DNA from: an uncultured Aliiroseovarius sp.
GTDB taxonomy: Bacteria > Pseudomonadota > Alphaproteobacteria > Rhodobacterales > Rhodobacteraceae
Direction of reading: 5' to 3'
NCBI GenBank assembly: GCA_938023895.1
Contig: CALJDH010000155.1
Span: 1-6,965 of the forward strand
Length of the DNA stretch: 6,965 nt
Below the pieces are notes generated by a model. It did no database searches. It had not been told where the DNA came from and saw only the letters and a program-made list of their open reading frames with translations. How positions within the stretch are numbered: position 1 is the first letter of the stretch; each line of letters opens with the position of its first letter. Positions 1-5,974 of the stretch are shown here, piece by piece. The position numbers and the translations under genes are program-made.

Positions 1-885
1 GGTTTCCTGTCGGACGATGGTGTTGTGGCCCGTATCGACGACGAAACTTGGCTCTGCCACACGACCTCGGGTGGTGCTGACCGCATCCACGCGTGGATGG
101 AGGAATGGCTGCAGACCGAATGGTGGGACTGGAAGGTTTACGTTGCGAACGTAACCGAGCAGCTCGCTCAGGTCGCCGTGGTTGGCCCCAACGCCCGCAA
201 GGTGCTGGAGAAGTTGGGTGGCATGGACGTGTCGAAAGAAACGCTGCCCTTCATGCAGTGGGCCGACGGCACCATCGGCGGCTTCGACGCACGCGTCTAT
301 CGCATCTCGTTCTCGGGCGAACTGTCCTACGAGATCGCCGTTCCCGCGTCGCAGGGTCGCGCTTTCTGGGATGCGCTTCTGGAAGCGGGTGAAGAGTTCG
401 GCGTGATGCCCTATGGCACCGAGTGTCTGCACATCATGCGCGCCGAGAAAGGCTTCATCATGATCGGCGACGAAACCGACGGCACCGTGATTCCGCAGGA
501 TCTGGGGCTGAACTGGGCGATTTCCAAGAAGAAGGAAGACTTCCTTGGTAAACGCGCGCAGCAACGCTCGCACATGACCGATCCCGAGCGCTGGAAACTG
601 GTGGGCCTGGAAACACTGGACGGGTCTGTCCTGCCGGACGGTGCCTATGCAGTGGGCGAGGGCAACAATGTCCACGGCCAACGCAACATGATCGGGCGCG
701 TGACCTCGACCTACTATTCGCCGACGCTGAAGAAAGGCATCGCGATGGGTCTGGTTTTGCACGGTCCTGACCGAATGGGTGAAGTCATCGACTTCCCCAC
801 GGTGGATGGCTCGAACACGGTGATCAAGGCGCGGATCTGTGATCCGGTCTTCTATGACAAAGAGGGAGCGAAGCAAAATGTCTAA
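1..885 (+). CDS. soxA: Sarcosine oxidase alpha subunit, C-terminal part (5' end outside window)
   Basis: The reading frame is open from base 1 to the TAA at 883-885 (294 residues visible), so only the last third or so of a roughly 1000-residue subunit is present. The heterotetrameric enzyme oxidatively demethylates sarcosine in the cytoplasm. It yields glycine, H2O2 and, with tetrahydrofolate, 5,10-methylene-tetrahydrofolate. The visible part is the folate-binding GcvT/aminomethyltransferase-like domain. It starts in the family stretch GFLSDDGVVARI and continues through WWDWKVYVANVTEQ. It then reaches the GcvT-type segment YGTECLHIMRAEKGF (from residue 138) and VIPQDLGLNWAISKKKEDF, before the GCV_T C-terminal barrel. 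The FAD and NAD domains lie upstream and cannot be judged. The gene overlaps soxG by 8 bases, as expected in a soxBDAG operon. There is no internal stop or frameshift. Identification rests on recognised family sequence plus the soxG neighbour. Confidence 0.95.
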   Translation, partial: GFLSDDGVVARIDDETWLCHTTSGGADRIHAWMEEWLQTEWWDWKVYVANVTEQLAQVAVVGPNARKVLEKLGGMDVSKETLPFMQWADGTIGGFDARVYRISFSGELSYEIAVPASQGRAFWDALLEAGEEFGVMPYGTECLHIMRAEKGFIMIGDETDGTVIPQDLGLNWAISKKKEDFLGKRAQQRSHMTDPERWKLVGLETLDGSVLPDGAYAVGEGNNVHGQRNMIGRVTSTYYSPTLKKGIAMGLVLHGPDRMGEVIDFPTVDGSNTVIKARICDPVFYDKEGAKQNV

Positions 886-1438
886 CGCAGTTTCCGCACT
901 CCAAGGCGCGTCGTTTGACGGCTATTGTAAAGTCGAAGAGGCCGGTCTGACCGGCATGATCACCCTGCGCGGGGATCTGGCTTCGAAAGGTGTTGCCAAG
1001 GCGGTGAAAGCCGTCACGGGTGCTGCCATGCCGGGGCAGGGCGAAGTGACCGAAGGGGCCAAAGGCCGCGTGGGCTGGATGTCGCCGGACGAGCTTCTGC
1101 TGATCGTTGATCACGCCGAAGCACCAGGCATTGTCGACGCCGCGACCGCATCGCTGGGCGACGAGCATTCGCTGGTGGTGAACGTCTCGGACGCCCGTGC
1201 CGTGTATCGTGTGAAAGGCGCTGCCTGCCGCGAGATCATCGCCAAGCTTGCACCGGCCGATACCTCGGTCATGCAACCCGGCATGCTGCGCCGTACCCGC
1301 ATCGCACAGGTCCCGGCCGCCTTCTATCTGGAAGATAACGAGACCGCCGTAGTGGTCTGCTTCCGGTCGGTTGCCCAATACGCGTTCGATCTGCTGAAAG
1401 ACGCGGCCCAGCCGGGTGGCGAAGTCGGAGTGATCTGA
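878..1438 (+). CDS. soxG: Sarcosine oxidase gamma subunit
   Basis: This complete gene encodes 186 residues, the usual size for the small gamma subunit of heterotetrameric sarcosine oxidase. SoxG has a GcvT-like fold and packs against the alpha subunit. Family features visible are GMITLRGDL (residues 26-34), GWMSPDELLLI (66-76), VVNVSDARAVYRVKG and, near the C-terminus, RRTRIAQVPAAFYLEDN followed by VVVCFRSVAQYAFDLL. The frame extends upstream to a GTG at 839. The ATG at 878 is chosen because it is preceded by a GGGAG ribosome-binding site (863-867), overlaps the soxA stop by only 8 bases (typical translational coupling), and gives the family N-terminus. It is the last gene of the operon: an intrinsic terminator follows 58 bases after the stop. 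Confidence 0.94.
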   Translation: MSNAVSALQGASFDGYCKVEEAGLTGMITLRGDLASKGVAKAVKAVTGAAMPGQGEVTEGAKGRVGWMSPDELLLIVDHAEAPGIVDAATASLGDEHSLVVNVSDARAVYRVKGAACREIIAKLAPADTSVMQPGMLRRTRIAQVPAAFYLEDNETAVVVCFRSVAQYAFDLLKDAAQPGGEVGVI

Positions 1439-1496
1439 CCAAATAATCGAAAATAAACGCCCACCGGTTTCGGTTGCGCGCTTGTATCGTATTTAT

Positions 1497-1533
1497 TCGC
1501 CCTGCTGCCGGAACCGCAGCAGGGCGATTTTTT
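1497..1533 (+). terminator. Strong rho-independent terminator of the sox operon
   Basis: A perfect 12-bp stem (1497-1508 pairing with 1516-1527) with core GCCCTGCTGC/GCAGCAGGGC closes a 7-base loop. It is followed directly by six T (1528-1533). Position and orientation fit the end of the soxA-soxG transcript. The following gene therefore probably has its own promoter. Confidence 0.92.
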
Positions 1534-1596
1534 GTGGTGGATCGCGATATCCCGACCCTGATGTGTCTGGAAATACGGAATGTGGTCGCTGATACT

Positions 1597-1626
1597 TTGA
1601 AGTTTTCGGCTTGCGCTCTCTATATG
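1597..1626 (+). promoter_or_regulatory. Possible sigma-70-type promoter for the small secreted-protein gene
   Basis: TTGAAG (1597-1602) and TATATG (1621-1626) are separated by 18 bases. They lie in the 152-base gap between the sox terminator and the next start codon, which must contain a promoter if the terminator is efficient. The predicted transcript start near 1633 leaves a leader of about 53 bases. Both hexamers deviate from consensus. An alternative sigma factor cannot be excluded, so this is a tentative call. Confidence 0.35.
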
Positions 1627-1685
1627 GTTGTGCTCATCGCCGGATAGTGCCATGAAATCGCGGACGTTTTTAAAAGGATCGATTC

Positions 1686-2111
1686 ATGATGCGCAATATA
1701 CTGGCACCGCTTGCTGGCCTTCTGTTGACGGCCTCTGCTCTACCCTCAATGGCCGAGACGTATGACTGTTCGGTGGATGAAGCACAAAGCGGGAATAATA
1801 AGGGAATTCCACCTCGAATTATCGTCACGCACAAGAATGACAAAGCGACTGTCATTGATGGCTTGATTCAAACCATTGTGGGTAAACCAATTCCCGCGAA
1901 AATTGATGTCAACAACAAGAAGCGGATCACGTTTGTTTGGACGATGTCACAGGTGAAGGGCGAGACGAACAATGGTAGCGGCAAGAGGAACGGCAACCTT
2001 GTGTACCGGTTGACCTATCAGAAAGGCACCGGCAAGACGACGGTCTCGATGACGCCTGTGGGCTACCAAAACACCTTTCGTGCCAAGGGCGGGTGTGTCG
2101 TAACACAGTAA
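1686..2111 (+). CDS. Small secreted protein of unknown function
   Basis: I do not recognise this 141-residue protein. It has a clear Sec signal peptide: one Arg near the start, a hydrophobic core at about residues 5-19, and a likely signal peptidase I site after SMA (23/24). The mature part is about 118 residues and basic, rich in Lys, Asn, Gly and Thr. It has two cysteines, C28 near the mature N-terminus and C137 four residues before the end, which could form a disulfide tying the two ends together. Alternating polar and hydrophobic stretches such as RITFVWTM and NLVYRLTY suggest beta strands. The sequence starts ATGATG. An AAAAGGA element (1672-1678) lies 7 bases before the first ATG and 10 before the second, so either could be used. 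By hand count 1681-2100 is about 51% GC, while single lines I counted in neighbouring genes are 57-68%. It stands alone between two terminated units. A periplasmic or extracellular location is likely; no function can be assigned. Confidence 0.8.
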   Translation: MMRNILAPLAGLLLTASALPSMAETYDCSVDEAQSGNNKGIPPRIIVTHKNDKATVIDGLIQTIVGKPIPAKIDVNNKKRITFVWTMSQVKGETNNGSGKRNGNLVYRLTYQKGTGKTTVSMTPVGYQNTFRAKGGCVVTQ

Positions 2112-2120
2112 AGTTTGATG

Positions 2121-2153
2121 CAAGTGGGGCTGTCCCTCTTGACCTTTCCCCAC
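2121..2153 (+). terminator. Weak hairpins after the secreted-protein gene
   Basis: Ten bases after the stop codon, 2121-2128 can pair with 2134-2141 (CAAG.GGG against CCC.CTTG, one mismatch, 5-base loop). An alternative pairing joins GTGGGG (2124-2129) to CCCCAC (2148-2153). Only a broken T-rich stretch follows, so efficiency as a terminator is doubtful. The hairpin overlaps the likely sodB -35 element. Confidence 0.28.
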
Positions 2154-2168
2154 CTGCTGCCCCATCTA
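2139..2168 (+). promoter_or_regulatory. Likely sodB promoter
   Basis: TTGACC (2139-2144) is a good alphaproteobacterial -35. A weak -10, CATCTA (2163-2168), lies 18 bases downstream. The predicted start near 2175 gives a leader of about 30 bases ending in the AGGGGG ribosome-binding site of sodB. I see no clear Irr, Fur or RirA-type box around it. Confidence 0.4.
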
Positions 2169-2205
2169 AGGGCAACAGAAACACGCATTGAACAGGGGGC
2201 CCAAA

Positions 2206-2805
2206 ATGGCTTTTGAACTTCCCGATCTTCCTTACGCACACGACGCTCTGGCCGAGTTCGGCATGTCGGCTGAAACCATGGAGTTTCACCACGACCTGCA
2301 CCACAAGGCCTATGTCGACAACGGTAACAAGCTGATCGCTGGCACCGAGTGGGAGGGCAAGACCCTCGAAGAGATCATCGTTGGCACCTATGACGACAAG
2401 TCTGTCGCGCAGAACGGTATCTTCAACAACATCTCGCAGCTGTGGAACCACAACCAGTTCTGGGAGATGATGGGCCCGGGCAAAGTTGCTATGCCGGGTG
2501 AGCTTGAAAAAGCGATCACCGAAAGCTTCGGTTCGGTTGACGAATTCAAGTCGCAGTTCTCGGCTGCTGGCGCTGGTCAGTTCGGTTCGGGCTGGGCATG
2601 GCTGGTGAAGAACGCTGACGGTTCTCTTGCTGTCACCAAAACCGAAAACGGCGTGAACCCGCTGTGCTTCGGCCAGACTGCACTGCTGGGCTGTGACGTG
2701 TGGGAGCACTCGTACTACATCGATTTCCGCAACAAGCGTCCGGCCTACCTGTCGAACTTCCTCGACAACCTGGTGAACTGGGAAAACGTGGCCTCGCGCC
2801 TGTAA
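2206..2805 (+). CDS. sodB: Superoxide dismutase, iron type (Fe/Mn family)
   Basis: The enzyme dismutates superoxide to O2 and H2O2, probably in the cytoplasm because no signal peptide is present. Its 199 residues match the family length. The start at 2206 is preferred over an in-frame TTG at 2188. It has an AGGGGG site (2194-2199) six bases upstream and yields the family N-terminus MAFELPDLPY. The metal ligands are H28, H82 (in WNH), D164 and H168 (in DVWEH). The gateway tyrosine is Y36, and H32 is also conserved. Q78, four residues before H82, sits where iron enzymes carry the outer-sphere glutamine. The position used by manganese enzymes for that glutamine appears to be G149 (in ENGVNPL). 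This favours iron, although cambialistic activity is known in the family and cannot be excluded. The gene looks monocistronic: likely promoter at 2139-2168 and strong terminator at 2844-2873. Confidence 0.97.
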   Translation: MAFELPDLPYAHDALAEFGMSAETMEFHHDLHHKAYVDNGNKLIAGTEWEGKTLEEIIVGTYDDKSVAQNGIFNNISQLWNHNQFWEMMGPGKVAMPGELEKAITESFGSVDEFKSQFSAAGAGQFGSGWAWLVKNADGSLAVTKTENGVNPLCFGQTALLGCDVWEHSYYIDFRNKRPAYLSNFLDNLVNWENVASRL

Positions 2806-2811
2806 CCCAAA

Positions 2812-2826
2812 CGGGCTTGATGCCCG
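2812..2826 (+). other. Small hairpin just after sodB stop
   Basis: A perfect 5-bp inverted repeat CGGGC/GCCCG with a TTGAT loop lies 7 bases past the sodB stop. It has no T-run, so it is not a terminator by itself. It could stabilise the 3' end or act together with the terminator 17 bases further on. Confidence 0.4.
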
Positions 2827-2843
2827 AGATCACAAGATTAGAT

Positions 2844-2873
2844 GCGGCTGCCCCTTGGGTGGCCGCTTTTTTT
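2844..2873 (+). terminator. Strong rho-independent terminator of sodB
   Basis: A 10-bp stem (2844-2853 with 2857-2866, including two adjacent G-T wobbles) closes a 3-base loop and is followed by seven T (2867-2873). It ends 34 bases before the rarD start codon, so rarD should be separated transcriptionally from sodB. Confidence 0.9.
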
Positions 2874-2907
2874 GTGCCAAGTCTGCAGGGAAGGGCAGGA
2901 GGGCCGC

Positions 2908-3822
2908 ATGAGCGATACAACCAAGGGCGTCATCGCCATCATCGTGGCCTGCACTGTCTGGGGGCTGTCGCCGTTGTATTACTATGCGCTAGCCCATGTG
3001 CCGCCGCTAGAGCTGCTCAGCCATCGCTCGCTTTGGTCGCTGGTTCTTTTGGGGCTTTATCTGACGTTGCAAGGCCGCTTGGGAGAGCTGCCCGCACTGA
3101 TGACCGGCCGTACAGCACTTCTGGTGTTTCTGGCGGCGGTGATGATCTCGGTCAATTGGGGCGGGTTCATCCTGTCCGTGCAGGTCGGGATGGTGGTCGA
3201 GGCGAGCCTTGGCTACTTCATCTTTCCATTGATCATGGCCACGCTGGGCATGCTGTTTTTTGCTGAAGGGCTGTCTGCCAGCAAGCTTATTGCGGTACTT
3301 CTGGCCACCGGAGCGGTCTTGACCCTGACCATCGGTCTGGGCGTTGCACCGTGGCTGGCGCTGCTTTTGGGCGGCACGTTCGCGACGTATAGCGTGATCA
3401 AGAAACTGATCGCGGCCGGCCCCGTGGTTACCGTCGTGGCCGAGGTGCTGTTTTTGGCACCGCTCGCGCTGATCTGGCTGTGGGGGACGCATACCCAGGG
3501 CTGGGAGGGGATCGTGGGCCGCAATGGCGCGGTCTTCGGAACCGAGTTTGCGGCCAGCGCGATGCTGATCGGGTCGGGTTTGCTGACGGGTGGTCCGCTG
3601 ATGTTGTTCAGCTACGCTTCGCGTCGCCTGACCCTGTCGACTGTGGGCGTGGTACAATACCTGAACCCCAGCCTTCAGTTCCTCTGTGCCGTCGCCATTC
3701 TGGGCGAGACGATCACAATCTGGCACATGATCGCCTTCCCACTGATCTGGGCGGCTTTGGCCATCTACTCGGCAGGTGCCTATCGTCAGGACAGAGCGTC
3801 GCGAAGGGCTGCCACTGCCTGA
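2908..3822 (+). CDS. rarD: RarD-like EamA-family membrane transporter
   Basis: This is a 304-residue hydrophobic protein of the RarD branch (chloramphenicol-sensitive protein family) of the drug/metabolite transporter superfamily, with about ten predicted membrane helices. The RarD fingerprint is near the N-terminus: a helix ending in VWGLSPLYYYAL, then VPPLELLSHRSLWSL. Later helices include VLTLTIGLGVAPWLALLLGG and, near the end, STVGVVQYLNPSLQFLCAV, again typical of EamA repeats. Substrates of this family are generally unknown, so drug export should not be assumed. The frame extends upstream to 2842, but ATG 2908 is chosen for its AGGAGG site at 2897-2902 and the correct N-terminus; the upstream extension would translate the sodB terminator. 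The 3' end overlaps the convergent LOG gene by 37 bases. Confidence 0.92.
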   Translation: MSDTTKGVIAIIVACTVWGLSPLYYYALAHVPPLELLSHRSLWSLVLLGLYLTLQGRLGELPALMTGRTALLVFLAAVMISVNWGGFILSVQVGMVVEASLGYFIFPLIMATLGMLFFAEGLSASKLIAVLLATGAVLTLTIGLGVAPWLALLLGGTFATYSVIKKLIAAGPVVTVVAEVLFLAPLALIWLWGTHTQGWEGIVGRNGAVFGTEFAASAMLIGSGLLTGGPLMLFSYASRRLTLSTVGVVQYLNPSLQFLCAVAILGETITIWHMIAFPLIWAALAIYSAGAYRQDRASRRAATA

Positions 3823-4343
3823 TCCACATTGTCAACGACGGTGACGTAGCCTTTCAGGCTGTCCTCAGCAAAGCCTTGGCCAATCACGTGATCCAAAAGC
3901 CCAATCAACGGATCCCAGAACCCGTTCACGTTTAGAAGCAGAATGGGCTTTTCATGCAGGCCCAGCTGGCGCCATGTCAGGATCTCGAAAAACTCGTCCA
4001 GCGATCCGGCCCCTCCGGGCAGCACCACGACCGCGTCCGAGTTCATGAACATGACCTTTTTACGCTCGTGCATGTTTTCGGTCACGATAAAGCTGGTTAG
4101 GTCACGCTTGCCGACCTCCCAGTTCAGAAGGTGCTCGGGGATGACGCCAAAGGTGTTGGCACCCGCGACCTGCGCCGCCTTCGCGACTTCACCCATCAGC
4201 CCCACATCTCCGGCGCCATAGACCAGACGCCAGCTGTTGTCGGCCAGCGCCTTGCCCAAACCCTCTGCCGCGGCGCGATAGGCCGGGTCATTTCCCATGC
4301 GAGAACCGCAATAAACGCAGATCGAGGCTGTATGTTGTGTCAT
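3786..4343 (-). CDS. LOG-family protein (TIGR00730), probable nucleotide 5'-monophosphate phosphoribohydrolase
   Basis: This 185-residue Rossmann-fold protein belongs to the LONELY GUY family. Members cleave cytokinin riboside 5'-monophosphates or related nucleotides (including AMP) into free base and ribose 5-phosphate. Visible landmarks are the N-terminal ICVYCGSRMGNDPAY, the nucleotide-binding YGAGDVGLMG (42-51), the catalytic arginine region MHERK (91-95) and PGGAGSLDE (109-117) with the catalytic glutamate at 117. Two small departures from the usual motifs are Ala at 44 (YGGG is common) and Ser at 114 (PGGxGT is common). Both are conservative, so activity is likely. The start has a GGAGA site (complement of 4349-4353) five bases upstream. 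It is divergent from the LysM gene and convergent with rarD. The in vivo substrate is unknown; cytokinin production should not be assumed from the family name. Confidence 0.93.
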   Translation of the reverse strand: MTQHTASICVYCGSRMGNDPAYRAAAEGLGKALADNSWRLVYGAGDVGLMGEVAKAAQVAGANTFGVIPEHLLNWEVGKRDLTSFIVTENMHERKKVMFMNSDAVVVLPGGAGSLDEFFEILTWRQLGLHEKPILLLNVNGFWDPLIGLLDHVIGQGFAEDSLKGYVTVVDNVDQAVAALRDALS

Positions 4344-4364
4344 CAGGGTCTCCGGTGCGACGAT

Positions 4365-4392
4365 ATCGTAATGATCTTTTGACCGGTGTTAG
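4365..4392 (-). promoter_or_regulatory. Possible promoter of the LOG gene
   Basis: Read on the minus strand, CTAACA (4392-4387) and TACGAT (4370-4365) are 16 bases apart, giving a predicted start near 4358 and a short leader. The match to consensus is moderate. It overlaps the candidate promoter of the divergent LysM gene, so the two could interfere. Confidence 0.28.
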
Positions 4393-4407
4393 CGGTATTG
4401 CTAGGGT
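4379..4407 (+). promoter_or_regulatory. Possible promoter of the LysM-protein gene
   Basis: TTGACC (4379-4384) is followed after 17 bases by TAGGGT (4402-4407) in the 107-base divergent intergenic region. The predicted start near 4414 leaves a leader of about 37 bases with an AGGGG site at 4440-4444. The -35 is good and the -10 is weak, which is common in GC-rich alphaproteobacteria. Confidence 0.4.
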
Positions 4408-4450
4408 CGGGCAAGACAACGCGACGCGAAGATCGCAACAGGGGATGTAA

Positions 4451-5608
4451 ATGGCTGAAAACTCAGGCGGCGCTGCGGGCGCTGGCAAGATTTGGATTGG
4501 TGTCGGGGCTGCTGTCGTGGTGGCTGCACTGGGATATTGCAGCTTTGATCAGCGTGCTCAGGCGCCGGTGTCCGAACCGGTAGACGCGCCACAGACCACC
4601 CAAGACGCCCCCGTTGTTGAACAGCCGGTCGCGCCAACGGCTGAGGGTACAACTGCCGACGCCGAAACGGCCACCGAAACCGCACCGACCGATCCCTCTG
4701 CGGCCCCCAAAGCGCCTGCCTTCGATGTCGTCCGTGTCGACCCGGAAGGGCGCGCCGTGGTTGCCGGACATGCGGCGCCCGGCGCGAACGTACAGCTGTC
4801 GTTCAATGGTGCGCCGGTTGAAACGTTGACCGCGGATGATGCTGGCAACTTTGTGGCCTTGCTGGATCTGCAGGTCACCGAGCCCGGCCAACTCAGCCTA
4901 CAAGCGCTGAATAATGCGGGCGAGGTTGTTGCAGATGCAACCCCAGCTCAGACTGTTCTGATCGAACCGCGTGCGCCTGCGCAGACCGCGGAATCCGAGG
5001 CGCCCGTCGTCGCCAGTGCAGAAGATGCGCCTGCCCAACCCGCTCCCCCCACCGAAGCGGAAGCGCCCGCCGCACCGCGTGTTCTTTTGGCGGATAACGA
5101 TGGGATCACCGTCCTGCAGGACGATGCGGGCGATCTGACCGTTCAGAACGTCATCATTGACGCGATTTCCTATGACGATCAGGGCGAGGTCGCCTTGTCC
5201 GGCCGTGCCTCAGGGGGCGGGGCCTTGCGGGTCTATCTGGACAACGCGCCGATCAAAACCGCACCAATTCCGCAAGACGGTCAGTGGCGCTTGCCGTTGC
5301 CCGACGTTGCGGCCGGCATCTACACCCTTCGCGTGGACGAACTTGCGCCAGATGGTACGGTCACGTCGCGTACGGAAACCCCGTTCAAACGCGAAGAGGT
5401 CGCACAGATCGCCGCCGCAACCGCCGCCGTGGACACCCGCGCCCGGGTCGAGGCTGTTACGGTACAGCCCGGCTCAACCCTTTGGGCCATTGCCCGGGAC
5501 AATTTGGGGGAAGGAGTGCTCTACGTCCGCGTGTTTGAAGCGAACCGCGATCAAATCCGCGACCCCGACCTGATCTATCCGGGGCAGGTCTTCACTATTC
5601 CCGAATGA
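4451..5608 (+). CDS. Membrane-anchored LysM-domain envelope protein with two Ig-like repeats
   Basis: This 385-residue protein probably links the inner membrane to peptidoglycan; its exact function is unknown. Order of parts: a short Gly/Ala-rich N-terminus; one membrane helix (about 14-32), likely an uncleaved anchor; a Pro/Ala/Thr/Glu-rich linker (about 37-90); an Ig-like beta domain (about 90-165); a second low-complexity linker (about 172-210); a second Ig-like domain (about 230-312); an Ala-rich spacer; and a C-terminal LysM (about 338-385). The LysM starts VQPGSTLWAIARD and ends LIYPGQVFTIPE, the standard peptidoglycan-binding motif. The two Ig-like units share the pattern GxAxxxGxxLxVxxxxxPxxT followed by D-x-G-x-(F/W)-x-(V/L)-x-L, suggesting an old internal duplication. 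C30 in LGYC does not fit a lipobox. The start ATG has AGGGG six bases upstream. A role in cell-wall remodelling or septal/envelope scaffolding is inference. Confidence 0.88.
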   Translation: MAENSGGAAGAGKIWIGVGAAVVVAALGYCSFDQRAQAPVSEPVDAPQTTQDAPVVEQPVAPTAEGTTADAETATETAPTDPSAAPKAPAFDVVRVDPEGRAVVAGHAAPGANVQLSFNGAPVETLTADDAGNFVALLDLQVTEPGQLSLQALNNAGEVVADATPAQTVLIEPRAPAQTAESEAPVVASAEDAPAQPAPPTEAEAPAAPRVLLADNDGITVLQDDAGDLTVQNVIIDAISYDDQGEVALSGRASGGGALRVYLDNAPIKTAPIPQDGQWRLPLPDVAAGIYTLRVDELAPDGTVTSRTETPFKREEVAQIAAATAAVDTRARVEAVTVQPGSTLWAIARDNLGEGVLYVRVFEANRDQIRDPDLIYPGQVFTIPE

Positions 5609-5642
5609 TGTAACGCATTGACAGGGCGAGAGTAAACGCTCC

Positions 5643-5972
5643 TCAAGCCTTCTGCGCAAGGGGCGCGATGCAGCCGGAAATCTCGGCGGCCCCAGCACAG
5701 CAATCATTCAAGAGATAGGAAATGACGCCACCAAGCGCCGCCCGGTCCGCAGCATAAATCACGTGTCGGCTTTCCTTGCGCGAGGTCAAAAGTCCCGCTT
5801 GCTCTAGCTGCGACAGGTGAAAAGACAGGCCCGAGGCAGATACACCCAGCGTTTGCGCTATGTCACCGGCGCACAGCCCGTCATCGCCACGCGGTACTAG
5901 CAGACGCACGATCTCCAGCCGCGTGTCATGGGCCATGGCAGACAGGGATTTCAGGACTCGACTCTGTTCCAT
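5643..5972 (-). CDS. ArsR-family transcriptional repressor, probable metal(loid) or thiol sensor
   Basis: This 109-residue winged-helix protein is the normal size for the ArsR/SmtB family. The fold is evident from SAMAHDTRLEIVRLL (11-25), the DNA-reading helix region LGVSASGLSFHLSQLEQAGL (42-61) and the wing SRKESRHVIYA (64-74). There are four cysteines. C34 lies where E. coli-type ArsR has the first Cys of its CxC pair, but the second position is Gly (LCAGD). C91 and C92 are adjacent near the C-terminal helix, and C101 follows eight residues later. This resembles the C-terminal Cys-Cys plus Cys As(III) site of Acidithiobacillus ferrooxidans ArsR, although spacing to the third Cys differs. 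Metalloid sensing is therefore plausible but unproven. The gene is divergent from the atm1-type exporter across an 85-base gap and probably controls it and itself. No Shine-Dalgarno precedes the ATG; promoter geometry suggests a leaderless mRNA. Confidence 0.93.
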   Translation of the reverse strand: MEQSRVLKSLSAMAHDTRLEIVRLLVPRGDDGLCAGDIAQTLGVSASGLSFHLSQLEQAGLLTSRKESRHVIYAADRAALGGVISYLLNDCCAGAAEISGCIAPLAQKA

Positions 5973-5974
5973 AG

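Noticed and set aside
824..1378. 184-codon open frame on the minus strand over soxG
   Set aside because: It covers a well-identified soxG, and its product is His/Gly/Arg-rich with no family resemblance.
1927..2709. 260-codon open frame on the minus strand across the secreted-protein gene and sodB
   Set aside because: It lies antisense to sodB, whose protein has all four metal ligands, and its own product has low-complexity Arg/Ser/Pro composition with no recognisable domain. It is a codon-bias shadow.
878..2805. Functional link between H2O2-producing sarcosine oxidase and sodB
   Set aside because: They are separated by a strong terminator and another gene. Superoxide dismutase makes rather than removes H2O2, so adjacency alone does not support a shared role.
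3007..3726. 239-codon open frame on the minus strand over rarD
   Set aside because: The product is extremely Gln/Arg/His-rich, the mirror image of hydrophobic transporter codons.
4463..4891. Minus-strand and alternative plus-strand frames over the LysM gene's low-complexity linkers
   Set aside because: GC-rich Ala/Pro codons keep other frames open by chance. None has a start context or a recognisable sequence.
5609..5642. Possible bidirectional terminator between the LysM gene and arsR stops
   Set aside because: Only 3-bp stems can be formed and there is no T-run on either strand, so no terminator is called.
5643..5972. BigR/SqrR-type persulfide sensor assignment for the ArsR protein
   Set aside because: C34 and C101 are about as far apart as the sensor pair in that group. 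The BigR cysteine, however, sits some ten residues earlier relative to the VGELA-like segment, where this protein has no Cys. It is kept only as a minor alternative.
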